Source: Poseidonibacter lekithochrous
GTDB taxonomy: Bacteria; Campylobacterota; Campylobacteria; Campylobacterales; Arcobacteraceae
Assembly: GCF_013283835.1 (NCBI RefSeq)
Contig: NZ_CP054052.1
Span: 3,504,673-3,568,672, forward strand
Reading direction: 5' to 3'
DNA: 64,000 nucleotides
Within the stretch, counting starts at the first letter, position 1; every line of letters starts with the position of its first letter. Below the pieces are notes generated by a model. That model was given only the letters and a program-made list of their open reading frames with translations. It was not told the origin of the DNA and did not search any database. The position numbers and the translations under genes were made by a program. This document shows, piece by piece, positions 31,598-39,302 of the stretch.

Positions 31598-31975
31598 TCA
31601 TGAGTGATGAAGAACATTTCTCTTCATAAATACATATAATCCGTATAGAAGTACAGCACTTCCCACGAGGAATAAAATACCTTCAAATCGAGCTGTTGCC
31701 AACTCTAAACTTGGGGCATAAACCATTGATAGACCCATTACCACACCATATAAGGCAAACATACCAATATATAAAACATTGATAATTTTTTGTGCTGGTA
31801 CTAGTTCTACTTTTTTCTTAAAGTGTGTTGTAAGTACAAAGATACCTACACTAACCACAATAAAGACGATACTTGCAAGCATAATACTACTTTCCGCTAT
31901 GAGTGTATTCACTACGAAATATCCCATAACACCTAGGAAAAGTATTAGCGATAAATAAATTCCATTTCTCATCAT
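31598..31975 (-). CDS. Four-helix membrane protein of unknown function
   Basis: 125 residues, not recognised. Four hydrophobic segments (about 5-25, 30-50, 66-86, 96-113) with a short basic loop after the second and a basic, His-containing C-terminus (MKRNVLHHS). The start is MMRNG or the next Met. Single gene, preceded by AAAGGAT. Confidence 0.7.
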   Translation of the reverse strand: MMRNGIYLSLILFLGVMGYFVVNTLIAESSIMLASIVFIVVSVGIFVLTTHFKKKVELVPAQKIINVLYIGMFALYGVVMGLSMVYAPSLELATARFEGILFLVGSAVLLYGLYVFMKRNVLHHS

Positions 31976-32160
31976 AACTAATCCTTTAATTAAATTAATA
32001 TATATTAATTTGTATTTTCATACACCATATGTTCTTTGTTATTCAAATTATATACCTATTTGCAATCTTTAAAAATTACTTAAAATTTTATAAATTGACT
32101 TTAAGCTATATTTAATATTTAAACTTTATCATGTGAGTAAATAAAAAGAAAAGATTTAAT

Positions 32161-32352
32161 ATGAATATAGAGTTACGATTCTTAGAAAAAGCAATACTTG
32201 ATAAAAACTTCATTAGTTTCAAATATGAAGGAAAATCATATAAAAAACTAAAACCTCTAAAACTAGAGAAACAAGAAGTTTTACATACAGACTCTGGAAT
32301 ATTTGAGTTCTCAAAAGTAGTGAAATTCTCTGTATTAAAAGATAGATTCTAA
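32161..32352 (+). CDS. Small hypothetical protein
   Basis: 63 residues, not recognised with certainty. FISFKYEGKSYKKLKPLKL resembles the start of a WYL-type beta fold (I-x-Y...P), but the protein is much shorter than WYL regulators and has no HTH. AAAGAAAAGA lies before the ATG. Starts 14 bases before the Nif3 gene and is probably co-transcribed. Confidence 0.6.
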   Translation: MNIELRFLEKAILDKNFISFKYEGKSYKKLKPLKLEKQEVLHTDSGIFEFSKVVKFSVLKDRF

Positions 32353-32365
32353 AATAGGTAAACAC

Positions 32366-33187
32366 ATGAATACAAATGATTTAATGAATACAGCTTTAAG
32401 CTTAGCAAAACTAGACAAGATGCCTTATGATACTAATATCATAGTTGAGGGTGAAAATATAAAAAAAGTACTAATTGGTATTGATATGGAAACACCTGAG
32501 TTATTATTAGCACAGAACTTAGGTTATGACTGTGTTGTATCTCATCATCCAAAAGCTGATTCGTGTATTGTGGATTTTGCAAAAGTTATGGATGTTCAGA
32601 TTGATAGAATGGTGAAATCTGGAGTTCCTATAAATAAAGCTCAAAAAGCTTTGAAAAAACAACAAACAAGTATAGATATGGGAAGACATGCTTCTAACTA
32701 CGACAGAGTAAGTTCTGCTGCAAGATTAATGGAAATGCCATATCTAAATATCCATATTCCTGCTGATTTTATAACAGAAGAGATTGTACAAACTAGACTT
32801 GATACAGCCTTTGAAGATAAACCAAAAACAAAACTAAGTGATATTATTGATGAGTTGAACTCATGGGAGTATTACCAAGGTAAAGCAGCACAACCTGTAA
32901 TAAGAGTTGGCTCAAACGATGACTATGCAGGAAAAATTGAAGTACTAATGGCAGGTGGTACAAACGGTGGTGTTGATGTATATAAATCATATTTTGAAGC
33001 AGGTGTTGGAACTATAATCGCAATGCATGTTCCAGAAAATGTAAAAAATGCAGTTGCTGAGCAAAATATAGGAAATATAATAATAGCTCCTCATATGCCA
33101 AGTGATAGTATTGGATTATTAGAGATTGTAAATGCTTGGAGAGATCAAGGCATTGAAGTAAAAACAATGTCTGGAATAGTAGAGTAA
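32366..33187 (+). CDS. Nif3-like dinuclear metal centre protein (DUF34)
   Basis: 273 residues. VLIGIDMETPELLLAQNLGYDCVVSHHP (key: HHP near residue 61) and the C-terminal GTIIAMHVPEN / HMPSDSIGLLEI provide the His and acidic metal ligands of the family. Family members form hexameric rings; function is debated (GTP cyclohydrolase I type 2-like or metal insertion have been proposed). Variant spacing in the N-terminal metal site compared with typical Nif3. Ends before a palindromic hairpin. Confidence 0.8.
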   Translation: MNTNDLMNTALSLAKLDKMPYDTNIIVEGENIKKVLIGIDMETPELLLAQNLGYDCVVSHHPKADSCIVDFAKVMDVQIDRMVKSGVPINKAQKALKKQQTSIDMGRHASNYDRVSSAARLMEMPYLNIHIPADFITEEIVQTRLDTAFEDKPKTKLSDIIDELNSWEYYQGKAAQPVIRVGSNDDYAGKIEVLMAGGTNGGVDVYKSYFEAGVGTIIAMHVPENVKNAVAEQNIGNIIIAPHMPSDSIGLLEIVNAWRDQGIEVKTMSGIVE

Positions 33188-33192
33188 TAAAG

Positions 33193-33212
33193 CATACCTC
33201 AAAAGAGGTATG
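33193..33212. terminator. Palindromic hairpin between Nif3 and the first duplicated gene
   Basis: CATACCTC-aaaa-GAGGTATG, a perfect 8-bp stem placed between two convergent stop codons. The same element, slightly changed, follows the paralogous gene (33870-33888). Confidence 0.7.
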
Positions 33213-33668
33213 TTAGAAAAACTTCTTTAGTAATTCTTGGTAAGCACTGTCAATCTTAGTGCTTGATTCATGGATTGATTCATTATCTCTTAATTGTGTT
33301 GATAATAGAATATTTAGATTATTTGAGTCATCATCTGCACAAACTTCTATATCTCCAATATTTGAAAACTCTTTGAAAATTAGCTCATTATAAATATTAG
33401 ATGAGATATCTTTCTTTTCATTTAAAACACCAATAATTTTCGTAATAAAAGTCTTGTCATCTTCTTTTAATAGATTTAAAGAGTAGTTATCTGTATCACA
33501 GTAAATTTCAATGTTATTACAAATATCAGAATTCTTTAGTTTATAGAAATCATTTATATGTTCTTTTTCTATATTTACAACTTCTACAACATCATGTTCT
33601 AAAAAAGTTTTTTTACTAATAACCGTATTGTTCAGATATATATTTTCATCAATAATTCTAAGGCTCAT
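33213..33668 (-). CDS. Duplicated small acidic protein, copy 1
   Basis: 151 residues, family not recognised. It is clearly paralogous to the next upstream gene (33890-34351): shared blocks include DVVEVVNI, LKNSDICNNIEIYCDTDN, DKTFITK and LLSTQL, and both end ELLKK-F. Acidic, no signal peptide or membrane helix. The start at 33668 is set by GGAG 6 bases upstream and by the paralogue; a frame extends to 33680. Less acidic-loop-rich near residue 90 than copy 2. Confidence 0.7.
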   Translation of the reverse strand: MSLRIIDENIYLNNTVISKKTFLEHDVVEVVNIEKEHINDFYKLKNSDICNNIEIYCDTDNYSLNLLKEDDKTFITKIIGVLNEKKDISSNIYNELIFKEFSNIGDIEVCADDDSNNLNILLSTQLRDNESIHESSTKIDSAYQELLKKFF

Positions 33669-33711
33669 AATGAACTCCATTTTGTTAAGATAAAATTATT
33701 TTATATTTTTT

Positions 33712-33747
33712 GCGTCACAACTAGCGTCACAAGAGTGACGTTTTTTT
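33712..33747 (+). terminator. Terminator-like hairpin with T run, plus strand
   Basis: CGTCAC-aaga-GTGACG at 33725-33740 followed by seven T. An extra GCGTCAC lies 6 bases upstream (33712-33718) and could pair with the same GTGACG. No plus-strand gene precedes it, so it could end an unseen small RNA, or act in the 5-prime leader of the minus-strand gene. Confidence 0.45.
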
Positions 33748-33869
33748 GGTATTTTTTAGGAAATTATATAAAAAAAGTGACAAATAAGAATATTATTATA
33801 TTTATAATTATTATTGCATAATTTATCTATTATTTGTAGCAAAAAGGCTATACTTTATGAGTTTCTAGC

Positions 33870-33888
33870 ATACCTCTCAAAGAGGTAT
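33870..33888. terminator. Palindromic hairpin after duplicated gene copy 2
   Basis: ATACCTCT-caa-AGAGGTAT, 8-bp stem, immediately after the stop at 33890. It is the counterpart of the hairpin after copy 1, so it was duplicated together with the gene. Confidence 0.6.
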
Positions 33889-33889
33889 A

Positions 33890-34351
33890 TTAGAAGATCT
33901 TTTTTAGTAACTCATTGTATGCATTTTCAATTTTGGTATTAGCATCTTTTACAGAGTCAGTATCATTTAGCTGTGTTGATAAAAGAAGGTTTAAACTATC
34001 TTCAATTGAATCTTCATCTGCAATAATATCTATACCTTCTACTTTTGAAAACTTCTCTTTAATTAGTTTGTTAAAACTCTCAATAGAAATACTCTCATCT
34101 TTATCAAAAATCTCTACAGCTTTTGAGATAAAAGTTTTATCGTTCTCTTTAAATAAATTTAAAGAACAATTATCTGAATCACAATATATTTCAATATTGT
34201 CACATATATCAGAATTCTTTAGGTTATAAAATTCAGGTTGGTACTCTTTTTTTATATTTACGACTTCAATAACGTCTTGTTCTAAAAAAGCTTTTTGGCT
34301 AATAACTACATCGTTTAAACATATATTTTTATCATTGATTATAAGACTCAT
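33890..34351 (-). CDS. Duplicated small acidic protein, copy 2
   Basis: 153 residues, about half identical to copy 1 by eye. It shares the KKxFLExDVxEVVNI and DNIEIYCD-D-SLNL blocks. Acidic, soluble-looking, unknown family. The ribosome site GGGGGAG lies 6 bases before the ATG, stronger than in copy 1. The pair with its two matching hairpins is a tandem segmental duplication that has diverged. Confidence 0.7.
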   Translation of the reverse strand: MSLIINDKNICLNDVVISQKAFLEQDVIEVVNIKKEYQPEFYNLKNSDICDNIEIYCDSDNCSLNLFKENDKTFISKAVEIFDKDESISIESFNKLIKEKFSKVEGIDIIADEDSIEDSLNLLLSTQLNDTDSVKDANTKIENAYNELLKKIF

Positions 34352-34817
34352 GACAAACTCCCCCTAATTTTTTAGATAAAATTATTTTATCAAAAATATG
34401 TGGTATTTAGATACCACAATTAGGCACTTTTATGGGACTTTTAAAATTTGTGAGTTATTATAAAATATTATTATTTACACTATTATTTATAAATATTTTA
34501 ATTATTATTTGTAGCAAAAGGGCTATTTTGGGCTATATAAATATAGCAATTTTGCTATAGAATTATTGGGTTTTATTTATTAAAAATTTGGAGTTTTTTG
34601 ATTTATTTTAGAAAGGATAGTTCTTTCTTTTCTTTTTAGTAAAGAAAAGAAGCAAAAGAAAATCGTGAGACTGGTTCCAAAATCGCTAAAAAATGAAATG
34701 AAATCTTAAAATTTGAAAACTCACTTCGTTCAGACAGTTCAAATTTCTTTACAGATTTAATTTTATTTTTCTTTACGCTATTTTGAAAATGCTCACTTTT
34801 CATCAGTTAAATAATTA
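34352..34817. other. Noncoding region with two palindromes
   Basis: No gene over about 460 bases. The left part is AT-rich. From 34614 on there is a more structured block: TTCTTTTCTTT / AAAGAAAAGAA (34625-34651, 11-bp stem) and a second imperfect palindrome with arms AAATCT..ATTTGAA and TTCAAAT..AGATTT (34701-34758) around ACTCACTTCGTTCAGACAG. The block has higher GC than its surroundings and may be a dispersed intergenic element. Confidence 0.45.
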
Positions 34818-34846
34818 TTTTTTACATATATAAACAATGTTATAAT
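34818..34846 (+). promoter_or_regulatory. Probable promoter of the small basic protein gene
   Basis: TATAAT at 34841-34846, with a T-rich stretch ending 34823 in the -35 position (17-base spacing). Leader of about 50 bases. Confidence 0.45.
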
Positions 34847-34902
34847 TAATTTACTAACTAATAATAAGTTGGTACAAAAACTTTGAAAGGAGATATAACC
34901 AC

Positions 34903-35031
34903 ATGGGATTAAAACCAGGACCTAAACCTGTTGCTAAATCAACAGGTAAAGTAGATCAAAGACGTAGAGACAATAAAAGTACTCCAGGCAATACAAAAGG
35001 ATTGAAAGCATCCAAAAGTACAAAGAAATAA
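34903..35031 (+). CDS. Small highly basic 42-residue protein
   Basis: Short ORF: MGLKPGPKPVAKSTGKVDQR, then RRDNKSTPGNTKG and a KASKSTKK tail. Net charge is strongly positive, no hydrophobic core, probably disordered. AAAGGAGAT lies 9 bases before the ATG, an excellent ribosome site, and a promoter-like TATAAT is upstream. The composition looks like a nucleic-acid-binding or ribosome-associated peptide, but I know no family for it. Followed by a large palindromic hairpin. Confidence 0.65.
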   Translation: MGLKPGPKPVAKSTGKVDQRRRDNKSTPGNTKGLKASKSTKK

Positions 35032-35040
35032 TAAGAAATC

Positions 35041-35148
35041 GTAAATTTTGTTAAAGTTCAAGGCCAGAGGAGAAATTGAAGTGGGAGCATACTTCAGTAT
35101 GTGACTATTTCAATTTCGACGATAACGCCGAAATTTGACAAAAGTTAC
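35041..35148 (+). repeat. Large three-tier palindromic element
   Basis: Outer arms 35041-35059 and 35130-35148 pair at about 16 of 19 positions. Middle arms GAAATTGAA / TTCAATTTC (35072-35080, 35109-35117) and inner arms CATAC / GTATG (35088-35101) are perfect. It could end the small-protein transcript (the next plus-strand bases include a T run) and looks like a dispersed intergenic repeat unit; only one copy is in this window. Confidence 0.6.
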
Positions 35149-36377
35149 TATTTTTTTCCCAATGATTTTCCTGCTAGGTAGCCACTTGCCCATGCAAAAT
35201 GTAGATTGAAACCTCCACGGTTTCCTACAATATCTAAAACCTCTCCTGCTAAATACAAGCCTTTGCACTTCTTACTTTCATAAGTTCTTGAGTCTACCTC
35301 ATCGGTTCTTACTCCACCACCACTAGCTTCTGCGTGTTTAAAGCCTTGTGTATCTGTAATTTTAAATCGCCAGTTAATTAGGGTATTTATGATACTTCTT
35401 ATATGTTTTGAATTTATATCTTTTGCTAGAGCTTCATTTGATACCTTTGCATTTTCTAGAACTATTGGGGCTAGTTTATTTGAGATTATTCCAGTTAGTA
35501 GAGTTTGGGCTTTTTCATTTGGTAGGGATTTGAATAGTCCTTCTATTTGAGCTAATAACTCATTTCGATTTATCGTTGGGAACATATTTACAGCTATTTG
35601 TACATCTTGATATAGACTTAGTGGATATACAGCATATTGCGAAATATCAAGTATTGCAAAACCTGAAACTCCATATTTAGTAAATAGTACATCTCCTGTA
35701 ATCTCAGCTTCTTTATTACCATCTATATATAAAGTTACATGGGATTCTTTTTTTACCCCTTGGATTCTTGTAGGTTGGTCGTAGTTTGTATGAAGTCCTA
35801 CTAATGATGGATAAGTCATATTACATGAGTGTCCGAACTTCTCTGCAAAGTTCATACCTAACTCTGTTGCATTTAACTGCGGAGCCGCACCTAATCCACA
35901 AGATAGTACTACTTTGTCATAGTTCACGTAGCTTTTCTCATCAGAGATTACATTGAACTTATCTTCGTTTTTTTCTATATCTGTTACTTTTGTCTCAAGT
36001 ATTAGTTTTATTCCTAGACTTTGGATTGCACTCTCAAGTAAGTTTGTTACAGATTTTGCTTCATTTGATAGTGGATATACTTTGCAAGTTTCTTTGATAT
36101 CAAGTAGTAATCCAATACTTTTACAGAATCTCTCAAAAGCCTTAAAATCAAACTGTTTTAATGCATCATTTACAAAAGAAGGGTTCTCCCCTATATAGTT
36201 ATCTTTAGTAATAGATGAATTTGAGATATTACATCTTCCATTTCCTGAAGCTAGGATTTTTTTTCCTATGCCTTTATTTATATCAAAAATATCGATGTTT
36301 AGATTTTTGTTTAATCTCTTCGCAGTGATTGCTGCCATAAGCCCAGCAGCACCTGCTCCAATAATAGCTATTTTCAA
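35148..36377 (-). CDS. NAD(P)/FAD-dependent oxidoreductase, HI0933/YhiN family
   Basis: 409 residues. FAD-binding GAGAAGLMAA (about 7-16), then the family hallmark KKILASGNGRCNISN (about 38-52) and the C-terminal GLYLAGEVLDIVGNRGGFNLHFAWASG pattern (AGE-LD--G--GG-N---A--SG). The start is a TTG at 36377 with AGGGAA upstream; no ATG fits the Rossmann start. Substrate unknown for the family. Its stop touches the palindromic element. Confidence 0.88.
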   Translation of the reverse strand: MKIAIIGAGAAGLMAAITAKRLNKNLNIDIFDINKGIGKKILASGNGRCNISNSSITKDNYIGENPSFVNDALKQFDFKAFERFCKSIGLLLDIKETCKVYPLSNEAKSVTNLLESAIQSLGIKLILETKVTDIEKNEDKFNVISDEKSYVNYDKVVLSCGLGAAPQLNATELGMNFAEKFGHSCNMTYPSLVGLHTNYDQPTRIQGVKKESHVTLYIDGNKEAEITGDVLFTKYGVSGFAILDISQYAVYPLSLYQDVQIAVNMFPTINRNELLAQIEGLFKSLPNEKAQTLLTGIISNKLAPIVLENAKVSNEALAKDINSKHIRSIINTLINWRFKITDTQGFKHAEASGGGVRTDEVDSRTYESKKCKGLYLAGEVLDIVGNRGGFNLHFAWASGYLAGKSLGKK

Positions 36378-36458
36378 ATTGTTCCCTATTTATATTAATT
36401 AATTGAATTATATTCTTATATCAATATAAAGCTTCTTATTGAAGAGTTCTCTTAATAT

Positions 36459-37142
36459 TTAGTAGTTATCTTTTTGCCACTCTTGTAGTCCTGATTCTTT
36501 ATTTTTATATCTTTTCAATAAAGAAGTTCTATATGCTAAGGCTAGGCTTTTTGATTCTAATATCTCTTTAATATTTTCTTGATTATCTTTAGCATTAAAG
36601 GCACATTTATTTATAAACTCTATTGTTAGTTTTGCATGTTTTCTTTGCTCTAAGATTAAAGAATCTCCTTTTTTTATAAAACCTTTTTGTATTACTCTTA
36701 GATAGAATCCCGTTTTAAAATCTTTTACAACCAAAGAAGTCAAAGACTTAATACCTACAATAGAAGATATTTTCCAACAAGGCTGTCTTGGCTGAGAAAC
36801 CTCAAACAACACCTCACCACATCTAAATACATCTCCTAGACAAATATCAGCATCACTAAACTCTTCAATACTTAGATTCTCTCCAAAAGAACAAATCTCT
36901 AAATCGAAGTTATATTTCTTTTTAAAGAACTCATATGATTCCAAGGGATAAACACAAACTGCTTTATCTATTCCTCCATGATGTTCTTTATCACTTTGGG
37001 TATCATCTTTAAACCCTAATTCATCTATATAATAGTTCTGTTTTTTTAAATCTACTTTTTTATATGAAGATTGATACTGTTTCTTTCCATTATCCATATC
37101 TTGTTTTTGACCACAGAAAATATCTTTTATTTTGATTACCAT
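36459..37142 (-). CDS. MOSC domain protein, YiiM-like
   Basis: 227 residues. MOSC core with EHHGGIDKAVCVYP (about 53-66), FGENLSIE and QPRQPCWKIS (conserved Cys near 118), followed by a C-terminal helical (3-alpha type) region, as in YiiM. MOSC proteins carry sulfur or bind molybdopterin; YiiM reduces N-hydroxylated compounds using molybdenum cofactor. AGGAG lies before the ATG. Eight bases downstream of the second MOSC gene, so an operon. Confidence 0.85.
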   Translation of the reverse strand: MVIKIKDIFCGQKQDMDNGKKQYQSSYKKVDLKKQNYYIDELGFKDDTQSDKEHHGGIDKAVCVYPLESYEFFKKKYNFDLEICSFGENLSIEEFSDADICLGDVFRCGEVLFEVSQPRQPCWKISSIVGIKSLTSLVVKDFKTGFYLRVIQKGFIKKGDSLILEQRKHAKLTIEFINKCAFNAKDNQENIKEILESKSLALAYRTSLLKRYKNKESGLQEWQKDNY

Positions 37143-37150
37143 CTTTTCTC

Positions 37151-37618
37151 CTATAAAACTTCTATGCTTTCACCCAAAGTAAAACTACCACTTGAAAGTA
37201 TCTTTGCTCTAAGACCTGCTTTGTGAACCATTTGAGATAAAAACTCTTCCCCTAAATCCAAAGACAAAAGTTTACAGGGTTCACATAATCTCATACCTAA
37301 AAACTCAATATCATTAATTTTGAATCTTTTCCCAACTAAATCATTAAGCCCTATTCCCTCTGTGACAATATTTCTTCTAAATAAATCATTTGAATAGTTT
37401 AAATTTGTTTTTTTATTAAAAGTATCTATCTCTTCTTGTTCTATAAAAGTAATATGAAAATCCTCTTTATCTTTTAGACGTTGGGAAAAACTTCCTTTTT
37501 GCAAATAATACCTATCTCCAATAATACCTTTGCCCTTTACTACTTTTGCTTCTTTGATATTAAATAGTTTTTCTTTTGCTTTGCTTGCTATTAGAATCTC
37601 TTTTATTTTATTTGACAT
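37151..37618 (-). CDS. MOSC domain-containing protein
   Basis: 155 residues, a single MOSC domain: GIIGDRYYLQKG near 35-46, RRNIVTEGIGLNDLVGKRF and the CEPCKLLS motif with the conserved Cys near 117. Start at ATG 37618 with AGGAAAAG upstream; a GTG three bases earlier is in frame. Probably involved in molybdenum cofactor or sulfur transfer chemistry. Paired with the YiiM-like gene. Confidence 0.85.
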   Translation of the reverse strand: MSNKIKEILIASKAKEKLFNIKEAKVVKGKGIIGDRYYLQKGSFSQRLKDKEDFHITFIEQEEIDTFNKKTNLNYSNDLFRRNIVTEGIGLNDLVGKRFKINDIEFLGMRLCEPCKLLSLDLGEEFLSQMVHKAGLRAKILSSGSFTLGESIEVL

Positions 37619-37751
37619 CACTTTTCCTATTAAGTTTATCTACTTGTTTAGTTAATAGCTTATGATGTAGACTTTCCATATATAGACTTTGTTTTTGACT
37701 TATTTTCATTAGTTTCTCAATAATAAGTGTTGTCAGATTTAAAAAATTCAT
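37608..37751 (-). CDS. Possible small protein (47 residues) upstream of MOSC gene
   Basis: Intact ORF MNFLNLTTLIIEKLMKISQK continuing to KLNRKSDVK, with AAGGAAA 4-5 bases before the ATG. Its stop codon overlaps the start of the MOSC gene by 11 bases, suggesting translational coupling. Amphipathic helix-like, with no known family. Could be a leader peptide or chance ORF. Confidence 0.45.
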   Translation of the reverse strand: MNFLNLTTLIIEKLMKISQKQSLYMESLHHKLLTKQVDKLNRKSDVK

Positions 37752-37842
37752 AAATTTCCTTATAAGATAATACAAGAATTATATGTTTAATTTTTCATAT
37801 ATTCAATGGTCAATAAATACAATTACTTGTAAGATTTGTACA

Positions 37843-38625
37843 TTATGCTTTTTCTTGTTTGAATTCCAAAGGAGTATAAGAGGTATATTTTTTAAAGAAT
37901 TTAGAAAAGTGCGAACTATCAGTAAATTTAAGTTTCTCACAAATCTCTTTCATAGATAAGTCACTATAAGTAAGTTCTCTTTTTATTTCAACTATATTTC
38001 TATCTATGATTAAAGAAGATAGTGTTTTGTTTAGATATTTTTTACACAACTCATTTAGTCGTTTTGTTGTTAGTTCAAAATGATTAGCATAAAATTGTGC
38101 TGATTTTTCATCAATAAAATATTCATCAATTAGCTCTATTAAACTATATATTCTCTGATCTTTATAATATAAGTTTGTATTCGATGTTTTAAACTTAAGT
38201 ACATAGTTTAAAATAGCACCTAATAAATAAGCTCTTAAAGAGTTATCTTCTTCTTTTTCAATCATAAGAGTAAGTTTTGTAATATCATTTATAATTAAAG
38301 GAGAAATTTCAATTATTGGTAAGGTATTATTATCAAATAGTTTATTTACCATTTCATAAGAAGGTAAGAAGTCTTTTGAAAAATGAAAGATACAAGCAAT
38401 ACATTTATTAGGAAAATCTTGTTTTGACCATTGATGTATTTGCCCTGGTTTTATTAAATAAACAGTATTTTCTTTTAATTCAAAATTCTGAAAATCAATT
38501 GTGAGGTTTAAACTTCCTTCAATAATACAAACAAGTTCATAAGAAGAGTGCTGATGAATATTAAAAAATCTCTCTTTAGGACTTTCAGTTATTCTAGTAA
38601 ATCTAAAAGAACTATCGTTTATCAT
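37843..38625 (-). CDS. AraC family transcriptional regulator with cupin sensor
   Basis: 260 residues. A cupin sensor (about 15-95) with HQHSSYELVCIIEGSLNL and YLIKPGQIHQW is followed by two helix-turn-helix motifs (about 165-255) ending FTDSSHFSKFFKKYTSYTPLEFK, the AraC signature. Ligand unknown. It ends a short operon after a cupin gene located 11 bases upstream, whose product may relate to its signal. Confidence 0.88.
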   Translation of the reverse strand: MINDSSFRFTRITESPKERFFNIHQHSSYELVCIIEGSLNLTIDFQNFELKENTVYLIKPGQIHQWSKQDFPNKCIACIFHFSKDFLPSYEMVNKLFDNNTLPIIEISPLIINDITKLTLMIEKEEDNSLRAYLLGAILNYVLKFKTSNTNLYYKDQRIYSLIELIDEYFIDEKSAQFYANHFELTTKRLNELCKKYLNKTLSSLIIDRNIVEIKRELTYSDLSMKEICEKLKFTDSSHFSKFFKKYTSYTPLEFKQEKA

Positions 38626-38636
38626 CTTTTTTCCTA

Positions 38637-38954
38637 TTATTTATAAAATATAGCAAGCCATATAGTTGTTTCATCTTCTGATGTATATTTTACCCTATGT
38701 TTTGTAAAAGCTTTTATATCAACAAAGTCACCTTCAATCAAAGGCATTTCTTTATTTTCAAACTCTAGTATTGCTGAACCTTTTAATAATAAGACAAACT
38801 CATTCTCTTCTTGTTCATACCAAAAATCCTTTTCGCTTTTTTGTCCATTTGATACTATTCTTTCTATTCTTATGTTATCATGATTAAGTAAGTCAAGAAA
38901 CTCTTCTTTTGATTTATCAACAAGAATGTTTTCATATATATGTTTCTTTTGCAT
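38637..38954 (-). CDS. Small cupin domain protein
   Basis: 105 residues, a single cupin barrel. NEFVLLLKGSAILEFENKE and GDFVDIKAFTKHRVKYTS give the two cupin motifs, with Glu and His as likely metal ligands but one of the usual His pair replaced (EQEENEF instead of HxHxxxxE). Function unknown. Co-transcribed with the AraC regulator. Confidence 0.8.
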   Translation of the reverse strand: MQKKHIYENILVDKSKEEFLDLLNHDNIRIERIVSNGQKSEKDFWYEQEENEFVLLLKGSAILEFENKEMPLIEGDFVDIKAFTKHRVKYTSEDETTIWLAIFYK

Positions 38955-39195
38955 TTATTACCTTTTTTTATTTAGATAATTATATCTTTTTTCAATAAAT
39001 ACCCCTAATTTAATTCCATAGTAATTTAATCAACTTTATTAAAACGGCTCTTTTTACTAGTTTTTATACAAATTTTATTTTTTTTCCAATGTTTTTTAGT
39101 CAAGAATATAAAGCCCATAAAATAGGCTTTTATAGTTATAGTAATTACAATTTATATATAATTAACTGTAATTTATATGAATTAAATAGTAAATT
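38955..39195. other. Upstream half of the divergent region before metY
   Basis: AT-rich, no gene. A small hairpin AAAGCC / GGCTTT at 39110-39130 is visible. I looked for a SAM or other S-box riboswitch and saw no such structure; the transcript leader itself would be only about 37 bases. Confidence 0.5.
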
Positions 39196-39259
39196 AGTAT
39201 AGAATATCTATTTAATTATGATTAAATCACTTGACATTAAAATTAAAATATTCTATACT
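39196..39259 (+). promoter_or_regulatory. metY operon promoter with a 12-bp inverted repeat operator
   Basis: TTGACA (39231-39236), 17 bases, TATACT (39254-39259): a near-consensus sigma-70 promoter. AGTATAGAATAT at 39196-39207 and its perfect inverse ATATTCTATACT at 39248-39259 flank the -35, centres 52 bases (about five helical turns) apart, and the second arm covers the -10. This looks like a two-site operator, probably for the Rrf2 regulator encoded second in the operon (inference). Confidence 0.7.
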
Positions 39260-39302
39260 TTCACCATACAAAATCAAATAACAATAATAAAAAGGAAACA
39301 AA

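Noticed and set aside
33213..34351. Toxin-antitoxin pair
   Set aside because: The two proteins are paralogues of each other, both acidic, 150 residues and separated by about 220 bases with separate hairpins; this is a duplication, not a TA operon.
38955..39302. SAM or other riboswitch before metY
   Set aside because: The predicted promoter leaves a leader of only about 37 bases, too short for an aptamer, and no S-box motifs are seen.
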